Shown here: positions 15,197 to 15,812 of the stretch, piece by piece | How the letters are laid out: every line of letters starts with the position of its first letter | Position numbering within the stretch: the stretch's first letter is position 1 | Source of the DNA: an uncultured Clostridia bacterium | GTDB lineage: Bacteria > Bacillota > Clostridia > Christensenellales > Aristaeellaceae | NCBI GenBank assembly: GCA_904420265.1 | Contig: CAJFUU010000063.1 | Span: forward strand, 1 to 15,812 | Length of the DNA: 15,812 nt | Direction: 5' to 3' | Notes under the pieces: model-generated | Databases searched by the model: none | Seen by the model: the letters and a program-made list of their open reading frames with translations, nothing else | What the model was told of the DNA's origin: nothing | Program-made: the position numbers and the translations under genes

Positions 15197-15812
15197 GCCT
15201 GTTCTCCTTTCACCGCCTGGCGCACGGCGCGTACGGCGGCGGCCACTTCGTCGAAGGCCTCCGGCGTCAGGGACTGCGCGCCGTCAGACTTGGCATGGGC
15301 GGGGTCGTTGTGCACCTCGATCATCAGGCCGTCCGCGCCCGCCGCGGCCGCCGCCAGCGCCATGGGCCGCACCAGGGAGGCCACGCCCGTGGCATGGCTG
15401 GGATCGACCACGACCGGCAGATGGGTAAGGCTGTGCAAAACCGGCACGGCGGAAAGGTCCAGCGTGTTGCGCGTGGCGGTTTCGAACGTGCGAATGCCAC
15501 GCTCGCAGAGAATGACGTTGGGATTGCCGCCGGCCATGATGTATTCGGCGCTCATCAAAAGCTCCTGAATGGTGTTGGCCAGGCCGCGTTTCAGAAGGAT
15601 GGGCTTTTTGGTCATGCCCAGTTCCTTGAGCAATTCGAAATTCTGCATATTGCGCGCGCCTACCTGGATTACGTCCACATCCTCAAACAGGGGCAGCGTG
15701 GCCACGTCCATAATCTCGGTGACGATGGGCAGGCCGGTCTCGCGCTTGGCCTCCAAAAGCAGGTCGATGCCCTTGGCGTGCAGGCCCTGGAAGGAATACG
15801 GCGAAGTGCGGG
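15193..15812 (-). CDS. aroF: 3-deoxy-7-phosphoheptulonate (DAHP) synthase, N-terminus beyond the window
   Basis: First enzyme of the shikimate pathway, condensing PEP with erythrose-4-phosphate. The last 205 complete codons are present and the frame is open to the window edge, so the 5' part is missing. The fragment begins RTSPYSFQG and continues with LPIVTEIMD, IQVGARNMQNFELLKELG, KPILLKRG, NVILCERGIRTFE and DPSHATG. These are the substrate and metal motifs of the AroF/KdsA-related class Ibeta family common in Firmicutes. An apparent start at 15756 is a TTG inside the conserved region, not a real start. The missing N-terminus would show whether a regulatory ferredoxin-like or chorismate mutase domain is attached. 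Confidence 0.93.
   Translation of the reverse strand, partial: RTSPYSFQGLHAKGIDLLLEAKRETGLPIVTEIMDVATLPLFEDVDVIQVGARNMQNFELLKELGMTKKPILLKRGLANTIQELLMSAEYIMAGGNPNVILCERGIRTFETATRNTLDLSAVPVLHSLTHLPVVVDPSHATGVASLVRPMALAAAAAGADGLMIEVHNDPAHAKSDGAQSLTPEAFDEVAAAVRAVRQAVKGEQA

Noticed and set aside
15193..15756. DAHP synthase starting at 15756
   Set aside because: That codon is a TTG in the middle of the conserved barrel, and the frame continues with RTSPYSFQG to the edge.

Overview
The window looks like chromosomal DNA of a GC-rich anaerobic member of the Clostridia (Firmicutes), probably an uncultivated or gut lineage. The evidence is a Re-type citrate synthase instead of the usual Si-type enzyme, a clostridial-style chorismate gene cluster, purine-rich AGGAGG-like ribosome binding sites and very tight gene packing. 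The lineage is inferred from gene content; no rRNA or marker gene is present. Every gene I can support lies on the minus strand, so the natural reading direction is from the right edge to the left.

Right part (15812 to 7540): an aromatic amino acid operon in the order DAHP synthase (cut by the edge), tyrA, aroB, aroA, then a 1.09 kb gene-free interval, then aroC, pheA and a fused aroE-aroK. Together these cover most steps from erythrose-4-phosphate plus PEP to chorismate, then both branches to phenylalanine and tyrosine precursors. The dehydroquinate dehydratase step is not encoded here. Genes on each side of the interval are joined by 1 to 16 nt gaps or short overlaps. The interval (11007-12094) holds tandem repeats of about 190 bp with conserved internal hairpins.

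Middle (6697 to 7539): an 843 nt gene-free stretch with at least nine strong hairpins, a possible terminator, and the promoter and operator of the next operon.

Left part (6696 to 1586): a compact four-gene operon with Re-citrate synthase, a GntR/FCD regulator, aconitase and isocitrate dehydrogenase. It is the oxidative half of the TCA cycle and should make 2-oxoglutarate for glutamate synthesis. An exact 18-bp palindrome overlaps the predicted -10 box and is the likely operator for the operon's own regulator. A rho-independent terminator follows the last gene.

Far left (1 to about 1402): two further, apparently unrelated tandem arrays, one with a 192-196 bp period running off the left edge and one with a period near 120 bp. 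No gene is supported there.

I do not see a new multi-gene system. The least explained material is the three tandem arrays in 16 kb, one of them inside an operon, and the hairpin-dense block at about 6820-7340.
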